From assembly GCA_030141605.1 (NCBI GenBank), contig JAQGDQ010000605.1, positions 15,368-79,367 on the forward strand: 64,000 bases of DNA, written 5' to 3'. The DNA comes from Tubiluchus corallicola (Eukaryota; Priapulida; Priapulimorpha; Priapulimorphida; Tubiluchidae). The notes below the pieces were generated by a model. That model had not been told where the DNA came from, did not search any database, and saw only the letters and a list, made by a program, of their open reading frames with translations. The position numbers and the translations under genes were made by a program. Below are positions 47,939 to 59,500 of this stretch, in pieces (within the stretch, counting starts at the first letter, position 1; the number at the start of each line of letters is the position of its first letter).

Positions 47939-48063
47939 ATGTAATTTTTAGTAACATTTTTGATGTTCAAAATTCTTATAAGACAAATAAAGATTATATA
48001 TATGTAATCTTTATTTGTCTTATAAAAATTTTGAACATCAGAAATGCTACTAAAATATTACAT
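47939..48063. repeat. Near-perfect inverted repeat (hairpin)
   Basis: Arms of about 55 bp face each other around an ATATATATGTA loop: TTCTTATAAGACAAATAAAG on the left pairs with CTTTATTTGTCTTATAA on the right, and TTTTTGATGTTCAAAA pairs with TTTTGAACATCAGAAA. A (TA)n tract lies just to the left. It may be a tiny foldback element or a recent palindromic duplication. Confidence 0.85.
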
Positions 48064-48315
48064 TTGCATATGACATTCATAAGTGCATTAGAGTTAGACT
48101 ACATCATCAGAGTTAAACTACAAACACAGTGAACACTGACATTTGCAACTTACAGATACTAAATAAATCATTTTATACTTACAATATATATACACATTTA
48201 CATTAAAACATTTTGATTTTTCAAGATTATGGATGGGGAAAATGTAATCAATATATGTAAATATGTAATCTGTATATAAATACTGTCGTTTTGGTATACG
48301 GATATTCAAATGTAG

Positions 48316-48530
48316 TTAAAACATATTTTTGAATTTTGTTTTAAAGTTAGATAAAGTTGTTGAATCTTTAACTTCTTTCGGTAAAGTATTCCATAATGAG
48401 ATAGCTTGCTTTGATAAAGAATCATTGCCATTTTTGTTGTTAGTTCTAATTTGCAATAGATTACCAGTACAAGAGTTTAGTGTTGGATCTCGAAGTTGCA
48501 ATTCATTATTCCTGAAAGGTATATTTATTT
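48316..48530 (-). mobile_element. LINE reverse transcriptase C-terminal fragment
   Basis: The minus strand reads NGNDSLSKQAISLWNTLPKE followed by VKDSTTLSNFKTKFKNMF and a stop, the typical tail of non-LTR retrotransposon ORF2. The frame is open back to a CA/CG repeat. It is a truncated copy in FoxO intron 2. Confidence 0.75.
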
Positions 48531-48535
48531 TATTT

Positions 48536-48582
48536 ACACACACACGCGCGCACGCGCACGCACACGCACACACACACACATA
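48536..48582. repeat. (CA)/(CG) simple repeat
   Basis: Alternating purine-pyrimidine tract (ACACACGCGCGCACGCGCAC and following), a sequence type able to form Z-DNA. Confidence 0.9.
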
Positions 48583-48849
48583 TATAGATTAATGTTTGGT
48601 AGTCGTGGTGGGCTTCTAATATTGGAATTTTCAGTTGTAGCCTTAACGCAGTTGTGTTGTTGTTGTGTTGTGAAAACAAAAACAATTTTTGTTGTGAAAA
48701 TTACTTGTGGCCCTTCAGGCTTGTAAGCAACTGTTTTTAACTGCCTATTAAGTAATCTATCAAAAACTGTTCAGTAGATGATACATCAATCTGAGATTTA
48801 TCACATAGTCTAGGTCATGTAGTTATTAGATGTTTCGTGGCTATCTTCT

Positions 48850-49406
48850 TTAAAAGAAAACCAGATGATTGTGTAAACACGAGTTCAGAATAAAGAATGC
48901 TCTAAAATATTGAAAACTACAATAGCTTTGTTTAAATCAAGGCTTAGATTAAATAATAATTACCTCGGATACTCAAATTTCGTTAAACTTTCAAAGCTAC
49001 GCGCGGCTCAGTGAATCTACTAAGATTGGCAGCAGCGCCTTTTTGTCACATTCACGTGGCCGACAAATAGAAGGCAGTACCATGATAGCCATGATCATGA
49101 ACTGCAGTGTTAGTTTCTGACGTCATATGACATAGAGCCCATTTTTCATGACATCATGCATTTAAACAGTAGTGTAACACTTATGCAAATGTGCTTGACG
49201 CGCAAGGGAAGACGCCTGCCATTGCACAAACTGTGGTTAGTTTCTAACGTAAGCAATAGCTGTGTTTGGTTGCCGTTAATTAACTTTCTAAGCTAATTAT
49301 TCAAATATAAGTAACAACTGTTAACTTTTATAGGCAAGAAAATGTATATTTTATACAGTAAATTAAAATGAGATTGAGTATAAACAATCGTCCGGTCTTC
49401 CTTTAA
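48850..49406 (+). mobile_element. TTAA MITE, family 1, copy in FoxO intron 2
   Basis: TTAAAAGAAAACCAGATGAT to TCGTCCGGTCTTCCTTTAA, 557 bp, closely matching 33936-34488. It lies about 400 bp past the FoxO stop, inside the intron if the 3' UTR exon is real. Confidence 0.85.
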
Positions 49407-49803
49407 TAAAAATCATGAATTTTTAAGTATGAGTAGCAGTTCGTGAAGCCATACGCTACTTACTACACAGATTTTAACATTTGTTAAATGGAATAACCAT
49501 TGATATTTAACTGCACATAAGCTTACAATGGGTGATTATTATTTGATTTATTTCATAGGAAACAAAAGAAATGGCTTATGGGTGAACTCAAAACTTCTTA
49601 TTAGAGTAGAATTGATAGGTACCTCTAAAACTGTAAATTCTCTACATTTATATAATATAAAATATCCAAACACAATATCCAACAAATATCCAAAATATCC
49701 AAACACATCTAAACACATTATGTTATGTAAATGTGAATAAATTTGACAGTTACTTGAATAATTTGATAAATATTAAATTTAACAAATGTAAGAAATTACC
49801 TTT

Positions 49804-51851
49804 TTAACGGACCCAGTTTGATCCGGACGTTGTTTCTGACTGCGTGTTTGTACTTGGCACCTGGCCTACCATGCCGAAATTTTCAAAATCGACAAAATCC
49901 AAGTTTCCTTCTACACTGATCTCATGCTGCAATACTTGATTAACATCACAATCAAGTCCCTGCAAATCTCCCATTGGCAGGTCAAGATCGCTAGGCAACA
50001 TGGCTTGTTCTTCCAGCTTAAGGCTCTCCAAGAGGCCACCGGGGCTTATGGAGGAGTCGGCTACTGTAACCGGTGTTAGTATACTTAGTGCTTGCTGGTG
50101 ATTCGGCGCACCATACTTATTTCTATTCAAGGCAGTTGAGGACATCATTGGGTCATTGTTGATCAACAGCTCCTGCCCTCGTGGCTGCTGTAGTGTCGTA
50201 AGTTGCGGTGCCGGAGACATTGCCTGCTGAAATCCATCAGTTCTTGACGAGAGAGTGGTAGCCGGATAGGGCGAACCAAAACTGCTGTACGGAGAACTAG
50301 GGTCTGTGAACTTGGCCGGAGAGGGAGGGAAGGCCACAGGCGAACAAAAATCCAAGTTAAATGGATCGCTGGCTTTAGGACTAAGCTCGTGCATGGGACT
50401 TTTATTTAATTTCATGGCTTCGGTGAGAGTATCTGTTAGTTGATCGGCTACACCACTGCTAAAACCACTAGAGCTCTTGTAATCCCACGAAATCGGCGAC
50501 ATACCGGGCGGGACACGGTTATCAGGAGCGTCAGCATCGATTGCGGGTATGGGGGATAGTCTACTGCAACTACTGGCATTAGAACTAGTTCTGGGTCGGA
50601 AATCGGATACAGAAAGTTGGAAGGCATCAACGATAAGGTCTCCCCCATCGGAAGAGGTAGGACTATTTGTGTTATCCAACAGACCCGAACGCAGCATCTC
50701 CATTTTCTTTTTTACCCGAGTACGCTTCTTTTCGTATTTAGGTGTGTCCATCGAGCCTGCCCGTCTGCGAGTACTCTTCCCGGGTTTCGCGTCCGGATTT
50801 ATCACCCACCAGGAACTTTTCCCTGTACCTTCGTTCTGTACTCGCATAAATCTGTTGTGCAGAGACAGATTGTGCCTTATGGAGTTCTGAAAGAGAAACA
50901 CAAAAACAATAGGCCTAGTAAAAATAATGTGTGATGGATAATTTAATACTCATTATGTTATGATCACGATTAAACTGTACTACTACTAACTCAAATTATA
51001 ATCATAATCATAGTAGCTTTGTGTTGACGAAAATTAATTATTTTCATAATTATTTATAAGGGTTTTAAGTTACATAGTGATTAGTGATTACCTTTGAAAA
51101 AATCTATAAAAGTGAGCTACTAGACGTAGGCTATTACTAGAAGTCTAGAATTAGATATTACGACCGTAGCCTATTATTTCATTTGAATTCAATTAATTTG
51201 AGTTAACAGTTAACTACAGTTTTACAACAGGTTTCAAATGATGGTACATAAAAGAGATATTACCAATAACGTGTGTTTGTCAACGTGTTAAAATAAACAA
51301 CATTAGATTGTGTATATTTTAGGGAAACCAAGGAAGCCGCAGCTTATAGGTGCCACTCAGAGGGCCTTATGATGATGCTTAAGAAGATAATTACGACAGT
51401 TTATGACTAAAATTCTGCAAGTTTTATTAACAAATTATACAACAATTCAAATGCTTACCTTCCAGCCTGCAGAACTATTACTGTCTCCTTTGTCTTTAAA
51501 ATACGGGACATTTCTTACCATCCAATCATATATCTGTGACAATGTCAATCTTTGATCAGGAGAACCTTGTATAGCTTTTGTGATGAGGTCAGCGTATGAC
51601 ATATTACCCCACGCATTTCTTCTTGACGAGTTCTTCTTGGCACTCAGCTGACCGTCAGCGTTCCCCAACTCCAAACCCGGAGGTGGTGTGCCAGACGGAT
51701 CTTCATTTTCCTGTTTCACTTTAGGCCAATTTTCTGGTCTTGGCATGGGCCACGTATTCGAACGCAGCCTGGGCTCAGGGTCACCAAAGTGTGGGTCAAT
51801 TTCACCGTTCAGCGCGTAGGGATCAAAAATGCTCGGGATATTACTCATCAT
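49804..51851 (-). CDS. FOXO: Forkhead box O transcription factor (FoxO)
   Basis: The sole or main insulin/PI3K-Akt-responsive forkhead factor of invertebrates, controlling stress resistance, metabolism and cell survival. Coding exons are 51459-51851 and 49804-50886, phase 0, giving 491 residues. The start at 51851 lies in GACCGCCATGATG, a strong context. The intron splits the forkhead at SAGWK|NSIRHNL, the conserved FoxO position. Akt sites with 14-3-3 motifs are present: Thr33 in RLRSNTW, Ser176 in RRRAGSMD and Ser233 in RPRTSSNAS, the last followed by RLSPI. The forkhead DNA-binding domain is about residues 79-170, then a basic nuclear signal (KKRTRVKKK, 184-192). The C-terminal acidic transactivation segment contains [21 protein letters not shown] donor right after the stop suggests a separate 3' UTR exon. 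No defects seen. Confidence 0.97.
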
Positions 51852-52127
51852 GGCGGTCAGCGGCGTTACGGACTTTGATGAACTACACACAGAAGCGTAC
51901 ACTCTCGTCCATGAAATCACAGTAACACGATTCTGTCAAATATCCACGCTTACACGCGACTAAATAACGTACTGCGCGCATCGCTGTTAAAAGCACTAGA
52001 AACCAGTTAAAAACGCCGTGTTTTCTCTGATGCTTTACAGGGTATTAGTTCACAAATTCAGAGATAATACCTCAAACTACACAATACAGTATTCGATATA
52101 TCGACTGTACGCATGGACTTCATCCAA

Positions 52128-52135
52128 TGACGTCA
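52128..52135. promoter_or_regulatory. Palindromic CRE upstream of FoxO
   Basis: A full cAMP-response element TGACGTCA lies 277 bp upstream of the FoxO start codon, directly next to a CCAAT on the plus strand. Its position suits the FoxO promoter. Its function is inference, and the same octamer also occurs by chance inside MITEs of this window. Confidence 0.4.
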
Positions 52136-52199
52136 CGATTGCGTATAAGGCAGCAGAAAATTAAATGGTGGTGCCCTCTGCAGGAGCGCAAATGTTTAA

Positions 52200-53842
52200 A
52201 CGTAGGGCACAATCTCTGAGCCAGGATACGCGTCAGTAGCAGTGTTTACTAATAATACCGATTGGCTACAGAGTGTATTAAATCCTTGACAATCTACCTC
52301 ATTGTCAAGGATAATCATGTAAAGTGATTAAATTAGCTTAAACTAGCTTGAACAAGTTACACATCCCCATATGCACCAATCCAAATAACACATCTCTCTT
52401 GCAAAATAATCATCGAGACACTTTACATGTTAACACACATGATATCTTGTTGATATGAAATGTTGTGAAATTTGGAAAACAAGCCAGTCAGTTCAGCAGG
52501 GAATAATGTTGACGTAATAATAGTGGTCATATTCTAAATTTTGCCCAGACGTCTTTTAGAAAATTACCCAGGTACTACAAGCACTGAGTTTTATCTTAAA
52601 GAAAAGATCAAGGCACTCAGTATGTTGGGTTTATTTTACTGTTATCACTTAAACTTAGAAAAATATAACAAAGAAATTTGCAAAGAACTGCCTACAAAGG
52701 ATAAATTTAAAATACCTCTGAATAAAAAATTTCAGGCGTGGTGGTTGCCTCCATTGACTTGAAAATCATGAAGTAACTGGGAGAATTTGTGATCTGTCGT
52801 AAGCGTGTTTTGGCTTTCTGTAAAGGTGAGCTACTTGAATTAATTCAAATTTCTTCAGCTTACCCAATGTCCACACAAATATATTACAAAGCTAACTAAC
52901 GAATTGTTTTGCAAAAACTTATTATACGTTTATGGTTGAAGATTGGCAGTGCCCTACTTTTCTTCAAGACGAATAACGTCATTGGTGGAAGAATGGACAT
53001 TGAAAATGGAAGCATCCAAGGAAGTGCTCACGATTTTAAACTGGTTTTACTAATTACACGAGACGCTTATTTCAGTTTTGTTACTAAATCCCTCAAACAC
53101 TGTTCGTGAACGTTTTTTTTAACTAAAACTAACCGCCTAGAAGGGTTGGCTTTTCCTTTAAACTACCTCAGTAGTTTAGGATGTGATTTTTGAAGCCATA
53201 ACAAATGCAATTTTACTGAGCGACCGTCATCACCATGACATCCAATTTTTCCACTGCACAACTACAACTACAGTTCAGGTTTGGCTAGAATCGGATCAGT
53301 GGTCTCTGAGAAAGACCGTGGACAGACAGACGCGACTAAGGGTGACTAAGCTGGGAGGTCGAAGCTGAGCCCCATGTCTAACAAATTGTAGGCCTACTTT
53401 CCAGGCACTTCTTTATTTCAAATAGCAGTTAATAGATATCACTTTCAGATAGTGAAAATACTAAAAGATGAGTAAAGAGAAATTTAATGTCAGTAGGCCT
53501 ACTTGATATTTCTAATGGAGGTCGTTATATTTACCTAAAAAATATTGATATACATTGATATAAAAATATTGATATTGACATAAACATATTTTATGCTTAC
53601 ACCATTACACTCTTCCTACTATCTCTATCTCTTAGTGATGCCATCTTCCTATTAAAGATTATTCACTAGCATCATTTGGTTTTGTTGTGAAAACTTGTGA
53701 TTTTACACTTTTATTAAAAAAAATTGTAAATTATATTTGCCATTTAAATATTGTAATAAATTATTAAATTAGTAATAAAGAGGCACGCAGGGGTAACGTA
53801 CCACTTATGTAATAAATTACATAAAGAAAACTGCATTAGAAA
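52200..53842. other. Between FoxO and the unknown gene
   Basis: No exon recognised. A MITE-like right end, AGGGTTGGCTTTTCCTTTAA, lies at 53142-53161, but I cannot find the partner end. Confidence 0.35.
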
Positions 53843-56800
53843 TCAATCGTTTAACTTGTTGCAATGAAGGCAAATGCTGAGTCTGTTGGCAAGAGTGAAC
53901 ATTTCTACAATCATGCTGAGCTTTTTGGAAACAACATCGTCTGTTCCAACGGACAACCTGTTAAAATAGAAGAAATTTTGATCAGATTTTCTTTCAATTT
54001 TAGTACAAGATAGCGAGCCATTAGTAGGTGATGCTTAAATATTAAAATATTAAATATTTGATTTAAAGGAAAACCGGGTGATTGTGTAAACATTAGTTCA
54101 GAATAAATAATGCTCTAAAATATTGAAAACTACAATAGCTTTTTGTGAATCAAAGTTTAGATTAAATAATAATTACTTCGGATACTCAAATTTCGTTAAA
54201 CTTTCAAAACTACGCACGGCTCAGTGAATCTATTAAGATTGGCAGCGGCGCCTTTTTGTCACATTCGCGTGACCGACAAATACTGGTTAGCGAGGTGCAG
54301 ATACTGCATGGTGCTACAAGAACTCGGCAAATAATAAGTTTAAGGGTTTAGCGAGGTGCAGATACTGCATGGTGCTACAGGAACTCGGCAAATAATAAGT
54401 TTAAGGGTTTAGCGAGGTGCAGATACTGCATGGTGCTACAAGAACTCGGCAAATAATAAGTTTAAGGGTTTAGCGAGGTGCAGATACTGCATGGTGCTAC
54501 AGGAACTCGGCAAATAATAAGTTTAAGGGTTTAGCGAGGTGCAGATACTGCATGGTGCTACAAGAACTCGGCAAATAATAAGTTTAAGGGTTTAGCGAGG
54601 TGCAGATACTGCATGGTACTACAAGAACTCGGCAAATAATAAGTTTAAGGGTTTAGCGAGGTGCAGATACTGCATGGTGCGCGTCTAACAAGGGAATGAC
54701 GAAACGGGAATGTCACATTGCAGAATTAACTATCTGCACAAATGCGAAATTTGGTTCCTGCGCTAATAATTCTTTCACTTAAATCATTCTTAAAAAAAAC
54801 AATATGTTCCGTTTCAATATTTTATATGACACAGTGAATAATAAAACAATTAAATAATTTTCAGACAGTTATTGTTATTATATTATTCATTGTGTCACAT
54901 CTACCAAGTTTCTACGTGTATATCTTTGTTTATAGGTAATTGTATGTGTATGTAATTGAGTTTATTTCTATTTAAATTACTTTATTTTTTCTGCACTTCT
55001 GCTTGTACATATATTTGCACGGTGAGGATTCATGCATCAGTTTTAGAAACTGTCTAATCTAAACCAAATAAACTAGGTTTAAACTAATATTTTATGGATT
55101 AAATTGTTTTGAGCTGTAGTCTAAGATTGGGTCCAGTTTTCGTTTAACACAACATAATCAAATAATTCATAGTCAGATATGTGTGAACTGTTACCTTTTG
55201 TGTTTGGAAGCCTGAATGAATTGATAACTTATTGAAGCTGTCATTCAATTCCTTCATATGACACCTTTCTATTATATTCATTTATTCATTGTTAGTTATA
55301 TTTATGTAGCATTGTGCCGTAATTCAAAATAGTCTTTATGTAAAACTGTTCTTTTTGAAATGCCACATTTAAAACCCTCCTGTATTTGAACTACCTTCTC
55401 TGTTTTGCTCCGCATTGCGTGCAACAGCTTGATGTTTCTTCACTGTTAAATCTGCAGCTTCTGGAAGCTTCTTCGCTGTTGACCAAAACATCGGGCTATA
55501 AAAAATTTTGTTTAATTTTTTGGTAAAAAGATCTAACTACAAAAAGTGGTTACAAATCTGGCAGAATAATAAACTTCTTGCCATGAAATTCCAATTTCAT
55601 AGCACGACACATTACATATTACTGTAATTTCATGTTAGGTTTAGCATCAAAAACTACAGATGATAAGTCAAGTAGTAATGATACACAGAAACCTTCATTG
55701 TTTTCTCAATTTTCAAACCCCATGTTTGATAATGTCCACATACTCCTAGAGCCAGCTATTGATCCACATTTGTCTAACTTTTGGATTTTATTTCTACGTA
55801 ACATTTAGTGCCAACCTTCAAACCTACCTTCTTTATGTGCCATGCTCCAAACTGCTTTTGTTGATCAATTAAAAGGTTACGCACTGCAATGCTGTAAGCT
55901 TCCATTTCCTTTAGTACTCTGTTTTTCAGTGTTGCATCTAAAAATCAAAGAATCCTGTACGTTTATTTTAACTTGGTAGTAAGTGGTTTAACTTTATAGA
56001 GTTTAACACTGTGAATCAATGATGTGTCTTAAACTTACTTGCTTAACTATAGAATTAAGAATAAATTGAAAGAAACACGAAAAGTTGAAATGATGAAGAA
56101 ATATCACAGTGTTAGTAATTACGTTTTATTACTTAAAGTTGTTCACATACTTCGATTTATTCTTAATTCTAGAGAATTAGTTACCAGTATCATTTTTTTA
56201 ACTTTGTTGTGTAAAAAGTGTGATCTGTTATCATCAGTGGTAACTAACACACCAGTGGTAACTAACACATCAATGGTAACTAACACATCAGTGGCAGCTA
56301 ACACATCAGAAGTAATTAACACATCAGTGGTAACTAACACATCAGAGGTAACTAACACATCAGTGGTAACTAACACATCAGAGGTAACTACCACATCAGT
56401 GGTAACTAGCACATCAGTTTAACTAACACATCAGAGGTAACTAACGCACCAGTGGTAACTAACACATCAGAGGTAACTAACACATCAATGGTAACTAACA
56501 CATCAGAGGTAACTAACGCGCCAGTGGTAACTAACACATCAGAGGTAACTAACACATCAGTGGTAACTAACACACCAGTGGTAACTAACACATCAGTGGT
56601 AACGAATCACAAAATGTTGTATGTACCTAAGCTATCGAGCACATTTGTTGAACCACCATGAGCTCCATCTCTTTGTTCTGGTTCAGTTGGTGTCACTGAA
56701 GCACAAAACGTGTTTGTAATGGCTTCACTGTTGTGTTCATTGTACCACTCTGCAATCTGAACGAAAAGAAATTAAATGCTTGGCTAATGGCTTCACTGTT

Positions 56801-57968
56801 GTGTTCATTGTACCACTCTGCAATCTGAACGAAAAGAAATTAAATGCTTGGCTAATGGCTTCACTGTTGTGTTCATTGTACCACTCTGCAATCTGAACGA
56901 AAAGAAATTAAATGCTTGGCTAAAGTTTACAATCCCCCACACACAAGAAATTAGGTGGTTTAGGATTACGGTTAGGATTAATATTACGGTTAGGATTAAG
57001 ATTACGGTTAGGGTTAGGATAGTGTATTTAAATTGTGTGGGGAATTGTAAAGTCCTTCCAAATGCTTATTTCAGAAATATGCTATTAGAAATTAAGCATT
57101 TTACAAGACCCAAGGTCAAAACAATATTTTTATGATCATAGCACATAAGTGTTCATTTAGTTTTAGTAAATTATGCATAATGCACTAGATGAACACTGGT
57201 ATTAGTAAACATTCAGCAGCTTTAACGAAGTTTGAATGTCACATTTCTGATAACAGAGTAATCTTACTTTAAAATACTTTAACTTCCTTACTTTAAAATA
57301 GTTTTGGATTGTTAAGTTTTGATAACTGGATATTGTATTACTAGTAGCACTGTAACTGAATTGGTAATGCATACTCAGAAACATCATTTTTGGAGAGCTA
57401 TTACATCTCAAGATCTAAATATAAAACGTATTTTAGTATTTTAGATACTGGTTAGATACGTTAACAATATAAGCAGGTCAGTCTAGTGTTTGAGCTTTCT
57501 GGTCTTTATACTAAAAATTCATTTTTAAATCACTGATAATGACAATATAATTTAGCAAAACAAAACCTCAAAAGTTTGGTCTAACACTCAACAGTTGAGC
57601 CACCTAGATATTAAAAGCTTGCTCTTGTAGAAACCCACCTCTGCTGTGTTAACATGTTGACTCGTATCCGCCTCCATAAAAACCGAATTGTCTTCAAATT
57701 CCAGCTGTGGTTGTTGCTGGTTATTTGAACCATTAGATTGTTGGTCTGATATTCTGTCGAAATGGTCAGAACAAGTAGCATAATTTGATGAGTTGGCAAG
57801 GCCAGTGTCCATCGGGACAGTTGTCTGTCTGTTGAACTCCTTGTCAGTAGCATTACGCTTGATGTGAGTGGAATCGGGAGAGTAGAAAGAAATGTGATCT
57901 GTCTTGTCGAAATTAAGACCAATTATTCTCCTCATCGATTGGTGAACATATGTTGGTTTCGAAGCCAT
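53843..57968 (-). CDS. Unrecognised five-exon gene, 261 residues
   Basis: Five exons join with consistent phases and GT-AG borders: 57639-57968, 56627-56756, 55828-55937, 55395-55495 and 53843-53957, summing to 786 nt with one terminal stop. The start is ATG in GAAAATGGCTTCG. The product begins MASKPTYVHQSMRRIIGLNF, followed by a Ser/Asn/Gln-rich polar stretch (SNGSNNQQQPQ). Exon 2 gives IAEWYNEHNSEAITNTF. Exon 3 encodes a clear amphipathic helix (ATLKNRVLKEMEAYSIAVRN, then LLIDQQKQFGAW). The C-terminus has DDVVSKKLSMIVEMFTLANR. There is no signal peptide or membrane span. Exon 4 is the least certain: its required frame is Ser/Cys-rich, while another frame looks more helical (FWSTAKKLPEAADLTVKKHQ) but breaks phase. 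I do not recognise the family. A chimeric MITE fills intron 4. Confidence 0.6.
54063..55147 (+). mobile_element. Chimeric TTAA MITE (family 1 start, family 2 end)
   Basis: The first 220 bp (TTAAAGGAAAACCGGGTGAT onward) is family 1. It then switches at about 54283 into a 61-bp tandem array, and from about 54680 continues as family 2 (TCTAACAAGGGAATGACGAA, TAATAATTCTTTCACTTAAA), interrupted again at 54835-55100, and ends GGGTCCAGTTTTCGTTTAA. Both outer ends keep TTAA. Confidence 0.75.
54286..54679 (+). repeat. 61-bp satellite-like array inside a MITE
   Basis: About 6.5 nearly identical copies of a 61-bp unit beginning TTAGCGAGGTGCAGATACTG and including GAACTCGGCAAATAATAAGT. The only variation is GCTACA(A/G)GAA and one GTACTAC. 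Confidence 0.95.
56231..56601. repeat. 18-bp minisatellite
   Basis: About 20 copies of GTAACTAACACATCAGTG with A/G variants, in intron 2 of the unrecognised gene. Open frames on both strands (VTNTSV or DVLVTS repeats) are by-products of the 18-bp period. Confidence 0.95.
56716..56924 (-). repeat. 68-bp tandem array carrying an exon's splice acceptor
   Basis: Three copies of a 68-bp unit (GGCTTCACTG starts at 56721, 56789 and 56857). Read on the minus strand, each copy has CGTTCAG followed by ATTGCAGAGTGGTACAATGA. The copy at 56716-56783 joins the rest of exon 2 of the unrecognised gene; the other two lie upstream in intron 1. Confidence 0.95.
56926..57051. repeat. Telomere-like repeats between inverted ends
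   Basis: A 126-bp segment bounded by TTTACAATCCCCCACACACA and its approximate inverse (TTGTGTGGGGAATTGTAAA). The centre consists of GGTTAGGATTACGGTTAGGA-type repeats and ends GGTTAGGGTTAGGAT, matching degenerate TTAGGG telomere units. It looks like a very small mobile element with a telomere-like core. Confidence 0.7.
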
Positions 57969-58061
57969 TTTCAAATAAATTATGCGTAGTCTACTAAAAG
58001 AAAAAAATAAATGCCATTATACAGAATTAATAGAAAATTATTAACATTTACAGGCTCATAC

Positions 58062-58436
58062 AGACACACACCTCACTTTTGCACGCACATGCAGATGCAT
58101 ACATATGTACACACACACACACACCCACACGCACACCACACACACACACACCATCTCATTTTTGCACACACATGCAGATGCACACAAACGTACACACACG
58201 CACATGCGCACACACACACCTCCTCATTTTTGCACACACATATAGATGTACACATATGTACACACACACGCAGATGCACACGTACGTACACACATACCAT
58301 CTCATTTTTTCACACACATGCAGATACACACATACGTACACGCATGCACGCACTCACACACACACACACCTTTTCATTTTTGCACATACATGCAGATACA
58401 CACATACGTACACGCACGCACGAACACGCACACAAT
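58062..58436. repeat. (CA)n-rich minisatellite
   Basis: CACACA tracts broken by recurring TCATTTTTGCACACACATGC-like segments about every 75-90 bp, just upstream of the unrecognised gene. Open frames on both strands (His/Thr-rich, Cys/Val-rich) are repeat artefacts. Confidence 0.9.
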
Positions 58437-58739
58437 AATTATTATTGTTTAGTAAGGCCTAAGATAAATGAAATCACGATTGGAATGAATATCATCATGT
58501 TCGTGTGTCGGATATTTAACACGGTCGTTAGACATTGTTTTAATTTAGACTTGAATATTGATAAGGAGCTGCTTTGTTTTAGTGATGTCGATAATGAATT
58601 CCATAGAAGCATTGCTTGCTTGGCAATGGAATTTTTCCATACTGATTGTTTGTTAGTAAAAATTCATGAACGAGAAATAAGCAAAAAACAATTAAACAAA
58701 CAAATGACAGAACCTAGAAACCAATAAACATGTGAATAA

Positions 58740-59500
58740 ATGACCACCTCACCAAAGCACATACGAAGAAGAAAAGAGTATAAAAATGGATGCCCTAATG
58801 GGTATTTGCTGTGTTTCTGGCATAGCTGGGGCTTTCCAAACCCGAGGCACTGAATTTAATGACAATTACAATTATATTTTCTAGTAAGCGCCAGTTATAT
58901 TTTTTACTATTTAGTAACAAAGCAGCTAGGTGTGCTTACCGAATAGATTTAGATTAGTAGATTCAATAGATTTATTTCGCAGTAAACATATACATATGCA
59001 TTACATGTGCATCGATAATGAGTTTTTGTTAATACAAAAATATGATACAATTCATGAATACTGCGCTAGAGACCTAAGAAGCTAGCTTATGGTAGCCCAC
59101 TAGAATTAGTTACGAAAAAAATTACAATATATACAGATACAATGTACAATATATACAAATATAAATACGGGTGGGAAGTAATAAAAATATTATTATACTA
59201 GAGGGGAAGTTTTTGAAAATGAAAAACAACAAATCATGATTGAGTGATCAGTAATCAGTTGATATTAGCTCAAACTTTGGCCATAATTATGATTTGAAAA
59301 TAATTTTTGAAGCAATTGGTTTTAGAAGTGAAAGATATTAAAACATTGCAGACGTTTAGTTTATAATACTGCTCTTCCTATTTGTCTTGCACAGAAAATT
59401 ACGTTTTTTGACATTTTATGTGGTTGTAGCAATTCTCATCTCTGCATAAAGTGCAAGAAAAAGAATGAAAATTATAATTTTGTTGCGGAATAATAATAAT
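58740..59500. other. Intergenic, nothing recognised
   Basis: AT-rich; no exon, RNA gene or defined repeat. Confidence 0.35.

Noticed and set aside
53142-53161. A fourth TTAA MITE family
   Set aside because: Only one terminus (AGGGTTGGCTTTTCCTTTAA) can be seen; without the partner end it is not supported as an element.
56039-56661. VTNTSV-type repeat proteins on both strands
   Set aside because: An 18-bp minisatellite stays open in several frames; it lies in an intron of the minus-strand gene.
58011-58727. 238-codon His/Thr-rich open frame
   Set aside because: Generated by CA repeats on both strands; no domain and no splice or start context.
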